NCBI GenBank assembly: GCA_019166125.1
Contig: JAHTBO010000012.1
Span: 1 to 56,845, forward strand
From: Alcaligenaceae bacterium CGII-47
GTDB lineage: Bacteria; Pseudomonadota; Gammaproteobacteria; Burkholderiales; Burkholderiaceae_B
Length of the DNA: 56,845 nucleotides
Direction of reading: 5' to 3'
The notes under the pieces were generated by a model, which made no database searches, was not told the DNA's origin, and was given only the letters and a program-made list of their open reading frames with translations. Below, in pieces: positions 39,462 to 49,227 of the stretch (position 1 is the stretch's first letter; each line of letters begins with the position of its first letter). Both the position numbers and the translations under genes were made by a program.

Positions 39462-40134
39462 GGCTAACAATAAAATAATTCGGATGTCTGCCGAACAACA
39501 GATACCTACGATTATCTCAGAGATGAGAACCGCTGCCGATGTCTTCCGACAATTCGGTCTGGGCGTGAGCGTTTTTGGCAGTGCCCGGATCCCGGCGGAC
39601 CACCCCTTTTATGAGATCGGTCGTGATCTGGGCGCCCGTATTGCCCAACTCGGCCTGCCTTTGATCGCCGGCGGCGGCCCAGGCCTGATGGAGGCCGCCA
39701 ATCGCGGCGCCTACGAGGCCGGAGGGCGCAGCATTGGCCTGAATATCAAACTGCCCTTCGAGGTGACCGACAATCGTTATCAGACCGATAGCCTGCACTT
39801 TGAGTATTTCAATGCGCGCAAGGCTTCCTTTTTCATGCATAGCCTGGCCTACGTCAGCCTGCCGGGTGGCTTTGGCACGCTGGATGAGATATTCGAGGCC
39901 ATTACGCTGGTTCAGACACACAAGCAACCGTCCGCACCGATTATTTTTATCGGTACTGAATTCTGGGCAGGTCTAATGGACTGGATCCGCGCCCAATTGC
40001 TGGCCCACAAAATGATCAGTGCCGACAATCTGAGTCTGATCCTGGTGACCGATGACCTGGATGAGGTCATCGCTTGCATCGAGGATGCGGCGGCCCAGAT
40101 CGAACTAGAGCGTGAGCCCGCATTACCAGAATAA
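39460..40134 (+). CDS. LOG-family protein (cytokinin riboside phosphoribohydrolase type)
   Basis: Rossmann-like protein of 224 residues in the TIGR00730/LOG group, formerly annotated as lysine decarboxylase. It has the two signature motifs GGGPGLMEAANRGA and LPGGFGTLDEIFEA, which form the nucleotide-5'-monophosphate phosphoribohydrolase active site. The ATG at 39460 shares the four bases CATG with the polA start on the other strand. An in-frame ATG at 39484 (MSAEQQIP) is an alternative that would remove the overlap. Substrate in bacteria is uncertain. Confidence 0.85.
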   Translation: MANNKIIRMSAEQQIPTIISEMRTAADVFRQFGLGVSVFGSARIPADHPFYEIGRDLGARIAQLGLPLIAGGGPGLMEAANRGAYEAGGRSIGLNIKLPFEVTDNRYQTDSLHFEYFNARKASFFMHSLAYVSLPGGFGTLDEIFEAITLVQTHKQPSAPIIFIGTEFWAGLMDWIRAQLLAHKMISADNLSLILVTDDLDEVIACIEDAAAQIELEREPALPE

Positions 40135-40213
40135 TCCGACACACTGATCACGTGCAGACGCTTGAAATTCAAATGCGAGTGGCCGATATGTGCCTTCATC
40201 CGTAAACCTCTCT

Positions 40214-40981
40214 ATGTCCAAACTCAAGGTACAAAATATTTATAAACGCTACGGCGATAACGAGGTCTTAAAGGGCGTCTCGCTTACCGCGAACGCCGGG
40301 GATGTCATCTGCATCCTGGGCTCTAGCGGATCGGGCAAGAGCACTTTTCTACGCTGCATTAATTTTCTGGAACGCCCCAACCAGGGCTCGATTGCACTCA
40401 ACGACGAGGTTCTGCGCGTTCACGCGGACAAGCACGGCGAATTGCACGCAACGGATCTGGACCAGCTGCGCCGCCTACGCACCCAACTCGCCATGGTATT
40501 CCAGCATTTCAACCTCTGGGCGCATATGAATGCCTTGGGTAACGTCATCGAAGCACCAATGCATGTTTTAAAACTCAGCCGCGCCGAGGCGACCGAGCGT
40601 GCGCGCCACTATCTGGAAAAGGTTGGCCTCGCACCGAGCGTCGAACAGCAATACCCCGCCTCCCTATCAGGCGGCCAGCAGCAGCGCGTAGCCATTGCCC
40701 GCGCCTTGGCCATGGAACCAGAGGTCATGCTGTTTGATGAGCCGACCTCGGCACTGGACCCCGAGCTCGTCGGCGAGGTGTTGAAGGTCATGCAAAAGCT
40801 TGCCGAGGAAGGCCGCACGATGCTGGTCGTCACCCACGAGATGGGCTTTGCCCGCAACCTCGCCTCAGAGGTGATGTTTTTGCACCAGGGGGCGGCCGAG
40901 GAAGTCGGTACGCCAACCGAGATTTTTGATCACCCTAAAAGCCTGCGCCTGCAGCAGTTTTTATCCGGGACGAATCGGTAG
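40214..40981 (+). CDS. Orphan polar-amino-acid-type ABC ATPase
   Basis: ATPase of the HisP/GlnQ/ArtP class, 255 residues from the ATG at 40214 ([14 protein letters not shown]). Walker A is GSSGSGKST, the Q-loop is [11 protein letters not shown], the signature is LSGGQQQR, Walker B is [12 protein letters not shown] and the switch is VTHEMGF. The extended insert [20 protein letters not shown] is typical of HisP. No permease or binding-protein gene is adjacent; jetA begins 21 bp later on the same strand. An ATG at 40190 would add 8 unlikely residues. Confidence 0.9.
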   Translation: MSKLKVQNIYKRYGDNEVLKGVSLTANAGDVICILGSSGSGKSTFLRCINFLERPNQGSIALNDEVLRVHADKHGELHATDLDQLRRLRTQLAMVFQHFNLWAHMNALGNVIEAPMHVLKLSRAEATERARHYLEKVGLAPSVEQQYPASLSGGQQQRVAIARALAMEPEVMLFDEPTSALDPELVGEVLKVMQKLAEEGRTMLVVTHEMGFARNLASEVMFLHQGAAEEVGTPTEIFDHPKSLRLQQFLSGTNR

Positions 40982-41002
40982 CGACAGGGATGGACACATC
41001 GT

Positions 41003-42457
41003 ATGGCTCTTGATTTTGCCGCCCTCGATACCTTACGCACCCATCATCCGGCGTGGCGTTTGTTGCGTTCGGATCATGCGGCGCTTGTCGCAAGCTTTTT
41101 GCATCGGGTATTTGTGGTGCCCAATGTGCGGGTGATGGCGGCGGCGGACCTGGCTGAGGCACTCGAAGACGAGCTGTACGCACTACGCCTGCAACTGGGC
41201 GAAGCCGCCTTCCCCAAGCCCGCGCTGGACTATCTGAATGACTGGGCGGCGCCAGACAAGGGCTGGCTGCGTAAGTTCTACCGCTCGGGCACCGACGAAA
41301 CCCAATTCGACCTGACCCCCTCAACGGAAAAGGCGATCGCCTGGTTAGCCCAGCTCAGCGAGCGACAGTTTGTGGGCACCGAGTCGCGCTTACTCACACT
41401 GTTTGATTTGCTCAAGCAAATGAGTGAAGGCAGTGAGGCGGATCCAGCCAAACGCATGGCCGAGCTACACAAAAAGCGCGATGACATTGACGCCGAAATT
41501 GCGCGCGTACAAGCGGGTGACATTCCCCTGCTGGATGCCACCGCGCTGAAGGATCGCTTTCAGCAATTTACGCAGGGCGCGCGCGAGCTGCTGGCAGACT
41601 TTCGCGAGGTCGAGCATAATTTCCGCCAGCTCGATCGGCGCGTGCGTGAACGTATCGCACTCTGGGAAGGCAGCAAGGGTGAATTACTAGAGGACATCAT
41701 GGGCGAACGTGATGCCATTGTCGATTCAGACCAAGGTCGAAGCTTCCGTGCATTTTGGGACTTTTTGCTCTCGAGCCGCCGCCAGGAGGAACTAACTGAA
41801 TTACTCGATCATGTCCTGATGCTACCCGCCGTGGCCGACCTGAACCCTGATGCCCGCACGCGCCGCGTGCACTACGACTGGATGGAGGCAGGCGAACACA
41901 CCCAACGTACCGTCGCTGCCTTATCCCAGCAACTGCGCCGCTTTTTGGATGATCAGGCCTGGCTCGAGAACCGCCGGATCATGGATATTTTGCGTCACAT
42001 CGAGAGCCAGGCGCTTGCACTACGCGACGCCCCGCCACCAGGCACGGTGATGGAGATCGCCCAGGCGCAGGCGGATATCGAACTGGCGATGGAGCGCCCC
42101 CTGTTCGCCCCGACCCTTAAGCCCGTGATCGCCGACCTGGCCTTGCAGGCGGGCGATGAAAATATTGACCCCAGCGCGCTATTCGACCAGGTCGTGGTAG
42201 ACCGGGCGCGCCTGACCCGTCATATCCGCCACGCCTTACAGGATCAGCCGCAAATCACCTTAAGTGATCTGGTGGCCGCACAGCCCCTGGAGCACGGCTT
42301 GGCCGAGCTATTGGCTTATCTGCAGTTGGGCGCCGAAACCTTTAGCTCGGTGGTCGATGAGACGATATCCGAGCCGATCCCTTGGCAGGCGATGGCGGCT
42401 GACGGCGTCGCCGTGCACCGCAGCGCCCGTCTACCCCGCGTTATTTTTATGCGTTAA
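41003..42457 (+). CDS. jetA: Wadjet type I component JetA
   Basis: DUF3375-family protein of 484 residues, the kleisin-like subunit of the Wadjet SMC complex that recognises and restrains closed circular plasmids. It has the characteristic start FAALDTLRTHHPAWRLLRSDHAALVASFLHRVF and a central coiled-coil-rich region (MAELHKKRDDIDAEIARVQ; LLADFREVEHNFRQLDRRVRERI). It is the first of four genes in the canonical jetABCD order. No strong Shine-Dalgarno was seen before the ATG. jetB starts 25 bp after its stop. Confidence 0.93.
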   Translation: MALDFAALDTLRTHHPAWRLLRSDHAALVASFLHRVFVVPNVRVMAAADLAEALEDELYALRLQLGEAAFPKPALDYLNDWAAPDKGWLRKFYRSGTDETQFDLTPSTEKAIAWLAQLSERQFVGTESRLLTLFDLLKQMSEGSEADPAKRMAELHKKRDDIDAEIARVQAGDIPLLDATALKDRFQQFTQGARELLADFREVEHNFRQLDRRVRERIALWEGSKGELLEDIMGERDAIVDSDQGRSFRAFWDFLLSSRRQEELTELLDHVLMLPAVADLNPDARTRRVHYDWMEAGEHTQRTVAALSQQLRRFLDDQAWLENRRIMDILRHIESQALALRDAPPPGTVMEIAQAQADIELAMERPLFAPTLKPVIADLALQAGDENIDPSALFDQVVVDRARLTRHIRHALQDQPQITLSDLVAAQPLEHGLAELLAYLQLGAETFSSVVDETISEPIPWQAMAADGVAVHRSARLPRVIFMR

Positions 42458-42482
42458 GCAGCCACACGAACCCAGAGTAGCG

Positions 42483-43154
42483 ATGAACGAAGACCTTTCA
42501 AACACGCCCGAGACAATACTCACTGCGCCTGCGCCGGTTGCGGATTTATCGGCATTGCTCATTAACCTGCTAAAAGGCGTGCTCTACCGGGATAACGATG
42601 AACGCCAGTGGGCCGCCCTGCTCAATCTACAGGTACAGGTGCGCGACTATGTGGCGGTCCTTAACCTGGATCTGCTGCTCGATGAGGCAGAAGGCTATGC
42701 TTTTTTACAAAGTCGCCCCGAACCGGACGACGAGGATAAGTCCCCGCGCCTGCCGCGCCTGGTCGCGCGCCGCCCGCTGTCCTTCCCGGTGAGCTTGCTG
42801 CTCGCACTATTACGTAAAAAACTGGCCGAATTTGACGCAGGCGGCGCAGACACGAGACTGGTGCTGGGTCGGGACGATATCGTCGAGCTGGTGCGGGTGT
42901 TTTTACCCAGCGGTTCAAATGAGACCCGGCTGATCGATCAGATCGAAACCACCATCAATAAGGTGATCGAGCTGGGCTTTTTACGTAAGCTCAAGCCCGC
43001 CACCGGGTCGGCATCAGGTCTGGCGAACTACGAGGTCCGCCGCATCCTCAGGGCATTTGTCGATGCGCAGTGGCTCGCGGAATTTGACGCGCGCCTCGCC
43101 AATTATCACTCACATCTGGCAGACACGAGCCCTAAGGAATCAGGCAATGAATGA
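42483..43154 (+). CDS. jetB: Wadjet type I component JetB
   Basis: DUF4194-family protein of 223 residues, the KITE (tandem winged-helix) subunit that binds JetA and the JetC heads. Recognisable segments are [42 protein letters not shown] and a winged helix near [14 protein letters not shown]. The open frame reaches back to 42264 inside jetA, but the ATG at 42483 ([10 protein letters not shown]) is the reasonable start. Its 3' end overlaps jetC by 8 nt. Confidence 0.92.
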   Translation: MNEDLSNTPETILTAPAPVADLSALLINLLKGVLYRDNDERQWAALLNLQVQVRDYVAVLNLDLLLDEAEGYAFLQSRPEPDDEDKSPRLPRLVARRPLSFPVSLLLALLRKKLAEFDAGGADTRLVLGRDDIVELVRVFLPSGSNETRLIDQIETTINKVIELGFLRKLKPATGSASGLANYEVRRILRAFVDAQWLAEFDARLANYHSHLADTSPKESGNE

Positions 43155-46100
43155 GCTGCAATCATTAGGCCTGGACTTTGTATCGGACGATACGCTCTCG
43201 GGCTTTCGCCTCACCCGGCTGGAGGTGTTGAACTGGGGCACCTTTGACGCACGCGTATGGACCCTGCAACTGGATGGCAAAAACTGCCTGCTCACGGGCG
43301 ATATTGGCTCGGGCAAATCCACCCTGGTCGATGCCATCACCACCCTGCTGGTGCCGGCCAACCGGGTCGCCTACAACCGGGCGGCGGGCGCTGACTCCAA
43401 GGAACGAACGCTACGCTCGTATGTGCTTGGCCACTATAAGTCAGAACGCAACGACGTCACGGGCGCGGCCAAACCGGTCTCGCTGCGCAATCAGAACAGC
43501 TACTCCGTCATCCTGGGCGTGTTTCACAATGCAGGCTATGACCAGACCGTAACCCTCGCTCAGGTGTTCTGGATGAAGGACGGCCAGGGACAGCCTGAAC
43601 GCTTCTTTTTGGGTGCAGAGCGCGCGTTATCAATTACCTCGGACTTTGCCAACTTCGGTTCGGATATCGTTCAGTTGCGTAAACGATTACGCAATCTGGG
43701 CGGCGACATACACAACACCTTCCCGCCCTATGCAGCCTGGTTTCGCCGCCGCTTTGGCATCGAGAACGATCAGGCACTGGAACTGTTTCACCAGACGGTA
43801 TCGATGAAATCCGTCGGAAACCTCACTGATTTTGTCCGCAGTCATATGCTGGAACCCTTCGAGGTCGGCCCCCGTATTCAGGCATTGATCGGCCACTTCG
43901 ACGATTTGAATCACGCTTATCGGGCCGTATTGAAAACCCAGCAACAGGTCAAGCTGCTCACCCCCCTGGTCCTTGACTGCGCCAGTCACCGCACCCTAGG
44001 CGCCGAGCTCGAGCGCCTGCGCGCCTGCCGAGACAGCCTGCGCCCCCACTTTGCTCGCCTGAAGCTCGATCTCATCGACAAGCGTCTGGATAGCCTGGAG
44101 CACGACTGGCTACGCGTGGACGCTCAGGTGCAAGGGCTCGATGCGACCCAGGGTGAACAAGCCGGACAGATCGATGCGCTTAAGCAGGCGATTAACGACA
44201 ATGGCGGTGACCGTCTGGAACGACTGGCCACCGAAATTCGCCATAAAGAACACCTGCGGGATGCGCGCAAGGCCAAAGCCGAGCGCTACGCAGCCTTAGC
44301 GCGCGTACTGAACGAACCCGAGCTCGTGGATGCCGCGACCTTCACCTCCCAGCGCCGTAAATATCAAGACTGGCGCGAGGACAGGCGCAACCGTGATGCG
44401 GAGCTACAAAACAGCCTGACCGAGTACAGCGTGCGCCTGCGCCAAGGCAGGCAGACGCACGAGCAACTGACGACCGAGATCAACAGCCTCAAGCGGCGCC
44501 ACAGCAACATCAATGACCAACAGATTCAGATCCGTGCCGCACTATGTACTGCCCTGGCGCTGGAGGTCAATGCGCTGCCCTTTGCCGGCGAACTCATCCA
44601 GGTACGCGACGATGAGCGGGACTGGGAAGGCGCTGCCGAACGGCTGTTACGCGGCTTTGGTCTGGCCTTACTCGTCCCCGACGTCCACTACAAGGCGGTG
44701 GCGCAATGGGTGGATAGCGCCCATCTGCGCGGCCGCCTGGTGTACTTTCATGTACGGCCGCGCAAGGCCACGACGCTCCCCGACTTACATCGCGACTCGC
44801 TGGCTCGCAAGCTGGCCATCAAACCCGACTCGGTGCATTACGATTGGTTAGAGCGCGAACTCGCGCACCGCTTTGATGTGGCCTGCTGCCTGACCCAGGA
44901 ACAATTCCGCCGCGAGACGCGGGCCATCACCCTCGCCGGCCAGCTCAAGGACCCCAGCGGTCGCCACGAAAAGGACGATCGTCACCGTATCGATGACCGC
45001 AGCCGCTACGTGCTGGGCTGGAGCAATCACAGCAAAATCGCCGCGCTCGACACGACGCGGCGTGAGCTCGAAGCGCAGCTCGGTGAAATCGGGAGCCAGA
45101 TCAGCGGCATCGAACAGCAACGCCGCGAACTTACCGAACACCTGGACGCCTTAACGCGTCTGGAGGAATTCACCGCCTTCGATGAACTGGATTGGGCGAA
45201 TGTGGCCACCGAGATCGCCCAACTGACGGATGAACGATCTCGGTTAGCGTCCGCGTCTGACGTACTCAAGCAGCTCAACGACACCCTGCATGCGCTGCAA
45301 ACCACACAAAAAGACACGGCCACCGCGCTCCACACGGCACGCGATAAGCGCGCCAGGCTGGAACAACGCCGCGCTGATGCCCAGGCGATGCGCGTGCAAG
45401 CCGAGACCTTGCTGGAAGGCACAAGCGAGGATGAAGACCACGCACTCACGCTCGAGGCGATGCGCAGCGAGGCGCTGGGCGAGCACTCGCTCACCATCGA
45501 GTCCTGCGATAACCGCGAACAGGACCTGCGCGCTTGGCTGCAGACACGCATCGACGCCGAAGACCAGAAGCTCAAACGACTGGCCGAGCGCATCATCAAG
45601 GCCATGGCCGCCTTTAAGGACGCATTTAAGCTGGACACGGCAGAGATGGACGCCAGTCTGGATGCCGCCTTCGAGTACGAGAATCTGCTCACGCAATTGA
45701 ACCGCGACGACCTGCCGCGTTTTGTGGCGCGGTTCAAGGAACTGCTCAACGTCAATACCATCAACGAGATCGCGAACTTTAATGCCCAACTGGCCCGTGA
45801 ACGCGAAACCATCAAAGAGCGTATCGTCCACATCAATAAGTCGCTTGGCGAGATCGACTACAACCCGGGGCGCTACATCGTGCTGGAATCACAGACCAGT
45901 CCAGACGCCGAGATCCGTGATTTTCAGCAGGAATTGCGCGCGTGCACCGAAGGGGCGGTCACCGGCTCAGAGGACACGCAGTACTCTGAGGCCAAATTCC
46001 TGCGGGTCAAGGCCATCATCGACCGATTCAGAGGGCGTGAAGGACTCTCGGAGCAAGACCGCCGATGGAGCGCAAAGGTCACCGACGTACGCAACTGGTT

Positions 46101-46530
46101 CCTGTTTGCCGCGAGCGAACGCTGGCGCGAGGACAATACCGAGCACGAACACTATTCCGACTCGGGCGGTAAATCAGGCGGCCAAAAGGAGAAACTCGCC
46201 TACACCATCCTGGCCGCCAGTCTGGCATATCAATTCGGCCTGGAATGGGGCGCGGTGCGCTCGCGCTCCTTCCGTTTTGTGGTGATCGACGAAGCCTTTG
46301 GCCGCGGCTCGGACGAGTCCGCCCAGTACGGTCTGAAACTATTCAAGCAACTGAACCTGCAACTGCTCATCGTCACCCCACTACAAAAGATCCACATTAT
46401 CGAACCCTACGTATCGAGCGTCGGATTCGTACACAATGAAGGGGGTCGGGCCTCTATGCTGCGCAACCTGTCGATCGAGGAATATCAAGCCCAAAAAGCG
46501 GCCAAACGACCGCTCGCCTCATCGGAGTGA
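43147..46530 (+). CDS. jetC: Wadjet type I SMC-like ATPase JetC
   Basis: SMC/MukB-like ATPase of 1127 residues that powers DNA loop extrusion by the Wadjet complex. Walker A is GDIGSGKST at residues 51-59, preceded by LEVLNWGTF. Long coiled coils run through the middle and flank a hinge-like region near residues 480-640. The ABC signature ([14 protein letters not shown], about residue 1006) and Walker B ([15 protein letters not shown], about residue 1043) are near the C-terminus. All key ATPase elements look intact. The ATG at 43147 overlaps the jetB stop; the end overlaps jetD by 4 nt. Confidence 0.95.
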   Translation: MNELQSLGLDFVSDDTLSGFRLTRLEVLNWGTFDARVWTLQLDGKNCLLTGDIGSGKSTLVDAITTLLVPANRVAYNRAAGADSKERTLRSYVLGHYKSERNDVTGAAKPVSLRNQNSYSVILGVFHNAGYDQTVTLAQVFWMKDGQGQPERFFLGAERALSITSDFANFGSDIVQLRKRLRNLGGDIHNTFPPYAAWFRRRFGIENDQALELFHQTVSMKSVGNLTDFVRSHMLEPFEVGPRIQALIGHFDDLNHAYRAVLKTQQQVKLLTPLVLDCASHRTLGAELERLRACRDSLRPHFARLKLDLIDKRLDSLEHDWLRVDAQVQGLDATQGEQAGQIDALKQAINDNGGDRLERLATEIRHKEHLRDARKAKAERYAALARVLNEPELVDAATFTSQRRKYQDWREDRRNRDAELQNSLTEYSVRLRQGRQTHEQLTTEINSLKRRHSNINDQQIQIRAALCTALALEVNALPFAGELIQVRDDERDWEGAAERLLRGFGLALLVPDVHYKAVAQWVDSAHLRGRLVYFHVRPRKATTLPDLHRDSLARKLAIKPDSVHYDWLERELAHRFDVACCLTQEQFRRETRAITLAGQLKDPSGRHEKDDRHRIDDRSRYVLGWSNHSKIAALDTTRRELEAQLGEIGSQISGIEQQRRELTEHLDALTRLEEFTAFDELDWANVATEIAQLTDERSRLASASDVLKQLNDTLHALQTTQKDTATALHTARDKRARLEQRRADAQAMRVQAETLLEGTSEDEDHALTLEAMRSEALGEHSLTIESCDNREQDLRAWLQTRIDAEDQKLKRLAERIIKAMAAFKDAFKLDTAEMDASLDAAFEYENLLTQLNRDDLPRFVARFKELLNVNTINEIANFNAQLARERETIKERIVHINKSLGEIDYNPGRYIVLESQTSPDAEIRDFQQELRACTEGAVTGSEDTQYSEAKFLRVKAIIDRFRGREGLSEQDRRWSAKVTDVRNWFLFAASERWREDNTEHEHYSDSGGKSGGQKEKLAYTILAASLAYQFGLEWGAVRSRSFRFVVIDEAFGRGSDESAQYGLKLFKQLNLQLLIVTPLQKIHIIEPYVSSVGFVHNEGGRASMLRNLSIEEYQAQKAAKRPLASSE

Positions 46531-47717
46531 ATGTCGTGACCTGGACTGGCCCTAAGGAATTAAAATCCCAACTCGCACGACGATGGACACGTGGTGATCT
46601 GCTCAAAGAAGCCATCACCCCTGCAACGCTGTTTCCCCTACGCCTCACACTCAAAGCCCCGAGCTCGTCAGACCTCACCAATCGCTTTGATGCGGTTCGC
46701 GCCTGGGCGAGCGAACTCGCGCAGACACCTGCGATACACATCGAATGGCAGACCGTGCGTCACCGCATCCAGGGGACGCAAAATCTTCCCGCAAGCGCCT
46801 GGGTCCAGACCCTGGACGCCGCGCTGAGCTGGCTGGGCAAACGCCGGGAATGGGATCGCTTTGCGGTCCTAGTCGCGGCCACGCGACAAACCCATCCGGC
46901 CTTGCTGCCCTGGCTAGAAAAATACCCCTTGCAGGCCCTGGACCACGCCACCGATTGGCCGCGCCTGCTCGCCATCGTGACATGGTTCACCCAACATCCG
47001 CACCCCCGCATCTACCTGCGCCAAGTGGATTTACCCGGCATACACAGCAAATTCATCGAGGCCCATCGCGGCATACTCACCGCCTTACTCGACCTCGCCC
47101 TCCCCGCCGACGCAATCGATCCCACTCAAACCGGCGTGGGCCAGTTTGCCGCCCGCTATGGACTTTTGGATAAGCCGATACGCATTCGCGCACGGGTGCT
47201 CGACCCGGCCATCCAGATGATCCCAGGTGTGACATGCCCCGATGTGACACTCGATGCCGATAGCTTCAGCCGCCTGGCGCTGATGATCAAGCGCGTATTC
47301 ATCACTGAAAACGAAATTAATTTCCTGGCATTTCCACCCGTGGGCGAGGCCATAGTGATCTTTGGCGCTGGGTACGGTTGGGACGCCCTGTCGCGCAGTC
47401 ATTGGCTAACGCGGTGTGCGATGTATTACTGGGGCGACATTGATACCCACGGCTTTGGCATCCTGGACCAATTGCGAGGCCACTTTGCTCATGTCGAATC
47501 ATTTTTGATGGATCGAGACACACTCAATGCGCATACCCCAGTCTGGGGGCATGAGGACACGCCCCTATTAGTGGATTTGCACAGACTGACGCCCAAAGAG
47601 CGTGCCCTCTACGACGATCTACGCGATAACCGACTTCGCACAGGACTGAGGTTAGAGCAGGAGCATATTGGTTTTCACTGGGTGCGTGAACGCCTTAGGT
47701 TGCTGCGAGCGATATAG
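46527..47717 (+). CDS. jetD: Wadjet type I nuclease JetD
   Basis: DUF3322/DUF2220 protein of 396 residues. The C-terminal half has a topoisomerase VI A-like Toprim domain; the acidic metal motif is visible in [18 protein letters not shown] at about residues 300-317, with [10 protein letters not shown] just before it. JetD cuts the plasmid DNA trapped by JetABC. The GTG start overlaps the jetC stop (GTGA), so jetB, jetC and jetD should be translated together. No frame break was seen, so the nuclease is probably active. Confidence 0.94.
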   Translation: MNVVTWTGPKELKSQLARRWTRGDLLKEAITPATLFPLRLTLKAPSSSDLTNRFDAVRAWASELAQTPAIHIEWQTVRHRIQGTQNLPASAWVQTLDAALSWLGKRREWDRFAVLVAATRQTHPALLPWLEKYPLQALDHATDWPRLLAIVTWFTQHPHPRIYLRQVDLPGIHSKFIEAHRGILTALLDLALPADAIDPTQTGVGQFAARYGLLDKPIRIRARVLDPAIQMIPGVTCPDVTLDADSFSRLALMIKRVFITENEINFLAFPPVGEAIVIFGAGYGWDALSRSHWLTRCAMYYWGDIDTHGFGILDQLRGHFAHVESFLMDRDTLNAHTPVWGHEDTPLLVDLHRLTPKERALYDDLRDNRLRTGLRLEQEHIGFHWVRERLRLLRAI

Positions 47718-47766
47718 GCGCGCTGCGTGATCGCGCGATGGTTTCTGGTGTCGGGCCGGAGAGTCG

Positions 47767-48042
47767 TTAAACCTTTTCCCTACCATGCAGCCACTCACGT
47801 AACGCGTCATTCATACGTGTCTGCCAGCCCGGCCCTCCCGCCTTAAAAGCGCTCACCACATCGCTGTCATAGCGAACAGTCAGTTGGACTTTAGGATTTT
47901 CAACGGGTGGTCGCCCTACGCGCTTAAGTTGCAAAAACTCAGGGGTGGTCAACTCGTAGGTATCTGGGTCAGCCGCAATGCCATGGCCGATCATCTCGTC
48001 TTCTGTCGAGGTCGGAATGATTAATTTATGTTTGTTCGACAT
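47767..48042 (-). CDS. brnA: BrnA-type antitoxin without a complete toxin
   Basis: Antitoxin of the BrnTA family, 91 residues, with a C-terminal ribbon-helix-helix region (NPKVQLTVRYDSDVVSAFKAGGPGWQTRMNDALREWL). In this family the antitoxin represses its operon and neutralises the RNase BrnT. The brnT gene that should precede it survives only as a 3' fragment (next entry), overlapping this gene by 17 nt. BrnA may therefore be an orphan, possibly still able to bind DNA or another BrnT. Confidence 0.88.
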   Translation of the reverse strand: MSNKHKLIIPTSTEDEMIGHGIAADPDTYELTTPEFLQLKRVGRPPVENPKVQLTVRYDSDVVSAFKAGGPGWQTRMNDALREWLHGREKV

Positions 48043-48176
48043 AGCTTTGTACCTCTCGTGAATTCGCCTTGCGCAGACTAATTACATGGATTCTCTCCCC
48101 GCGAAGCGTGAACACTACGCAATACAGACGTCTCTGTATCACGCCATATCCGATCTCACGCAGCTCCCCATAGTCA
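48026..48176 (-). pseudogene. brnT: brnT toxin remnant (C-terminal half only)
   Basis: The frame RRDYGELREIGYGVIQ, then LYCVVFTLRGERIHVISLRK and ANSREVQSYVEQ, matches the C-terminal half of BrnT, including the conserved VISLRKANxREV. The N-terminal half, with the FEWDxxKxxxNxxKHG signature, is missing: upstream of about 48176 the DNA belongs to a hipA-like gene in another frame. The open frame continues to 48331, but those residues are only a shifted reading of hipA DNA. The antitoxin gene behind it is intact. Confidence 0.8.
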
Positions 48177-48335
48177 CGCCGGATAGGCGGACAGTTCCAA
48201 CCCCTTGCGCTTGGCCTCATCGCTATACTCGAACGCAATAAGCGGGCGGCCCGTGATGGCGGTCGAAGACACCAGCGTACCCCACCGCCAATGCTCTCCC
48301 CAGCCGTCATAGTAGACATCGACCTGCTCAAGCAT
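48174..48335 (-). pseudogene. hipA: hipA kinase remnant (N-terminal ~50 residues)
   Basis: From the ATG at 48335 the minus strand reads MLEQVDVYYDGWGEHWRWGTL, then STAITGRPLIAFEYSDEA and GLELSAYPA, followed by a stop. This fits the N-terminal subdomain of HipA serine/threonine kinase toxins, in which the text continues into the peptide after LELS. Here it stops at the junction with brnT. The kinase domain (about 350 residues) is absent. The start overlaps the hipB stop by 8 nt, the normal hipBA layout. Confidence 0.75.
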
Positions 48336-48642
48336 CGTTGGATTTCCTCCTGATACGTCGACGAGTCGTACTGATTTCGTAGCGACGGATGTCATCCAGG
48401 CTGTCCAGTTTAGGTTGGAACAGCCCCTCCAGTTCCTTAGCACGCCCCAGCACCATGGCGACACGGACCATATTTTCAAAGGTCACACTACGACCCGCCT
48501 CCAGATTGGACACCGTGTTAGCTGCGATGCCTGCACGCGCGGCCACATCGGCCTGCGTCATCTGTCGCGACAACCGCTCTTGACGCAGACGCTCGCAGAG
48601 CAGCTTAACCAGCTCGCTGGGTTTCGTTAAAGTTAAATCCAT
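48328..48642 (-). CDS. hipB: HipB-like HTH antitoxin, toxin partner deleted
   Basis: 104-residue Cro/CI-type helix-turn-helix protein (LSRQMTQADVAARAGIAANTVSNLEAGRSVTFENMVRVAMVLG), in the position and size of HipB antitoxins. It is intact. Its partner hipA is truncated just downstream. The upstream region is very AT-rich and contains the 10-bp palindrome AATTATAATT (48646-48655), a possible operator or promoter element. HipB normally represses its own operon, so it may persist as a free regulator. Confidence 0.82.
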   Translation of the reverse strand: MDLTLTKPSELVKLLCERLRQERLSRQMTQADVAARAGIAANTVSNLEAGRSVTFENMVRVAMVLGRAKELEGLFQPKLDSLDDIRRYEISTTRRRIRRKSNDA

Positions 48643-48901
48643 AATAATTATAATTAAAGCATAGATATGATATTAATATGTTTTTTAATGGATTTAATAG
48701 GTCAATGCGCTCGCGCAAGGCTGAAGTCAAGCTTGGCATCGAAGTCGATGATGCACTGGAGATGGCAGAGCGAACAGAGGGGTGATTTTTATAATCTACC
48801 GGGCAGTCAATCACAGCATTTGCGGCCTGGTCAGAATCTGTTTATCCCTAACGTTCGCGTCAGTTCGCATCCTTTTATATGTAATATAAAGACTTGCTTA
48901 C
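48643..48901. other. AT-rich gap between hipB and the RelE-like operon
   Basis: About 260 bp of clearly lower G+C than the core genome, containing divergent promoter DNA for hipB and the following TA pair. A 26-codon frame at 48704-48784 on the plus strand (MRSRKAEVKLGIEVDDALEM) could be the start of a lost small gene, but it is too short to identify. I see no RNA gene here. Confidence 0.3.
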
Positions 48902-48919
48902 TGTATCCCATAGGATACA
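48902..48919. promoter_or_regulatory. Operator palindrome of the RelE/HigA-like pair
   Basis: TGTATCCCATAGGATACA is a perfect inverted repeat with 7-bp arms and the 4-nt centre CATA. It ends 8 bp before the toxin ATG. HTH antitoxins normally repress their operon at such a site, so it is the likely autoregulatory operator. Confidence 0.75.
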
Positions 48920-48927
48920 ATAAGCGT

Positions 48928-49227
48928 ATGTACCGCATCATTGAAACGGAGCCATTTGTACAGTGGCTCAGTAGCCTAAAAGATCGTACGACTCGTGCGC
49001 GGCTACAGCTGCGCCTAAGAAAAGCGTCGCTTGGCAATCTTGGAGACCACAAGCCTGTAGGCGACAACGTGTGGGAGATGCGCGAAGCCTTCGGTCCAGG
49101 TTGGCGTATGTATTATATTTTGCATGGAAACACAGTCATCATGATGCTTGGCGGAGGCCATAAGTCCACTCAAAAGAAAGATATTGAACGAGCCAAGGCA
49201 TTGGCTCAGGAGTTACGAAATGAGTAA
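48928..49227 (+). CDS. RelE/ParE-superfamily toxin (TIGR02683-like)
   Basis: 99-residue basic protein (MYRIIETEPFVQWLSSLKDRTTRARLQLRLRKASLGN, then GDHKPVGDNVWEMREAFGPGWRMYYI). It belongs to the addiction-module killer family related to HigB/RelE, which cleaves mRNA on the ribosome. The ATG at 48928 follows the operator closely; the open frame begins much further upstream, but those codons are promoter DNA. The toxin precedes the antitoxin, as usual for this family. The stop overlaps the antitoxin start by 8 nt. Confidence 0.88.
   Translation: MYRIIETEPFVQWLSSLKDRTTRARLQLRLRKASLGNLGDHKPVGDNVWEMREAFGPGWRMYYILHGNTVIMMLGGGHKSTQKKDIERAKALAQELRNE

Noticed and set aside
45027-45836. 269-codon open frame antisense to jetC, Ser/Arg-rich
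   Set aside because: It is the reverse reading of the coiled-coil part of an intact jetC, with low-complexity composition and no family resemblance.
41003-47717. The SMC-like operon as a new defence system
   Set aside because: All four components and the order match type I Wadjet, a described system.
48643-48901. Possible small RNA or retron-like RNA in the AT-rich gap
   Set aside because: No stable long stem, terminator or reverse transcriptase nearby; the region is explained as divergent promoter DNA.
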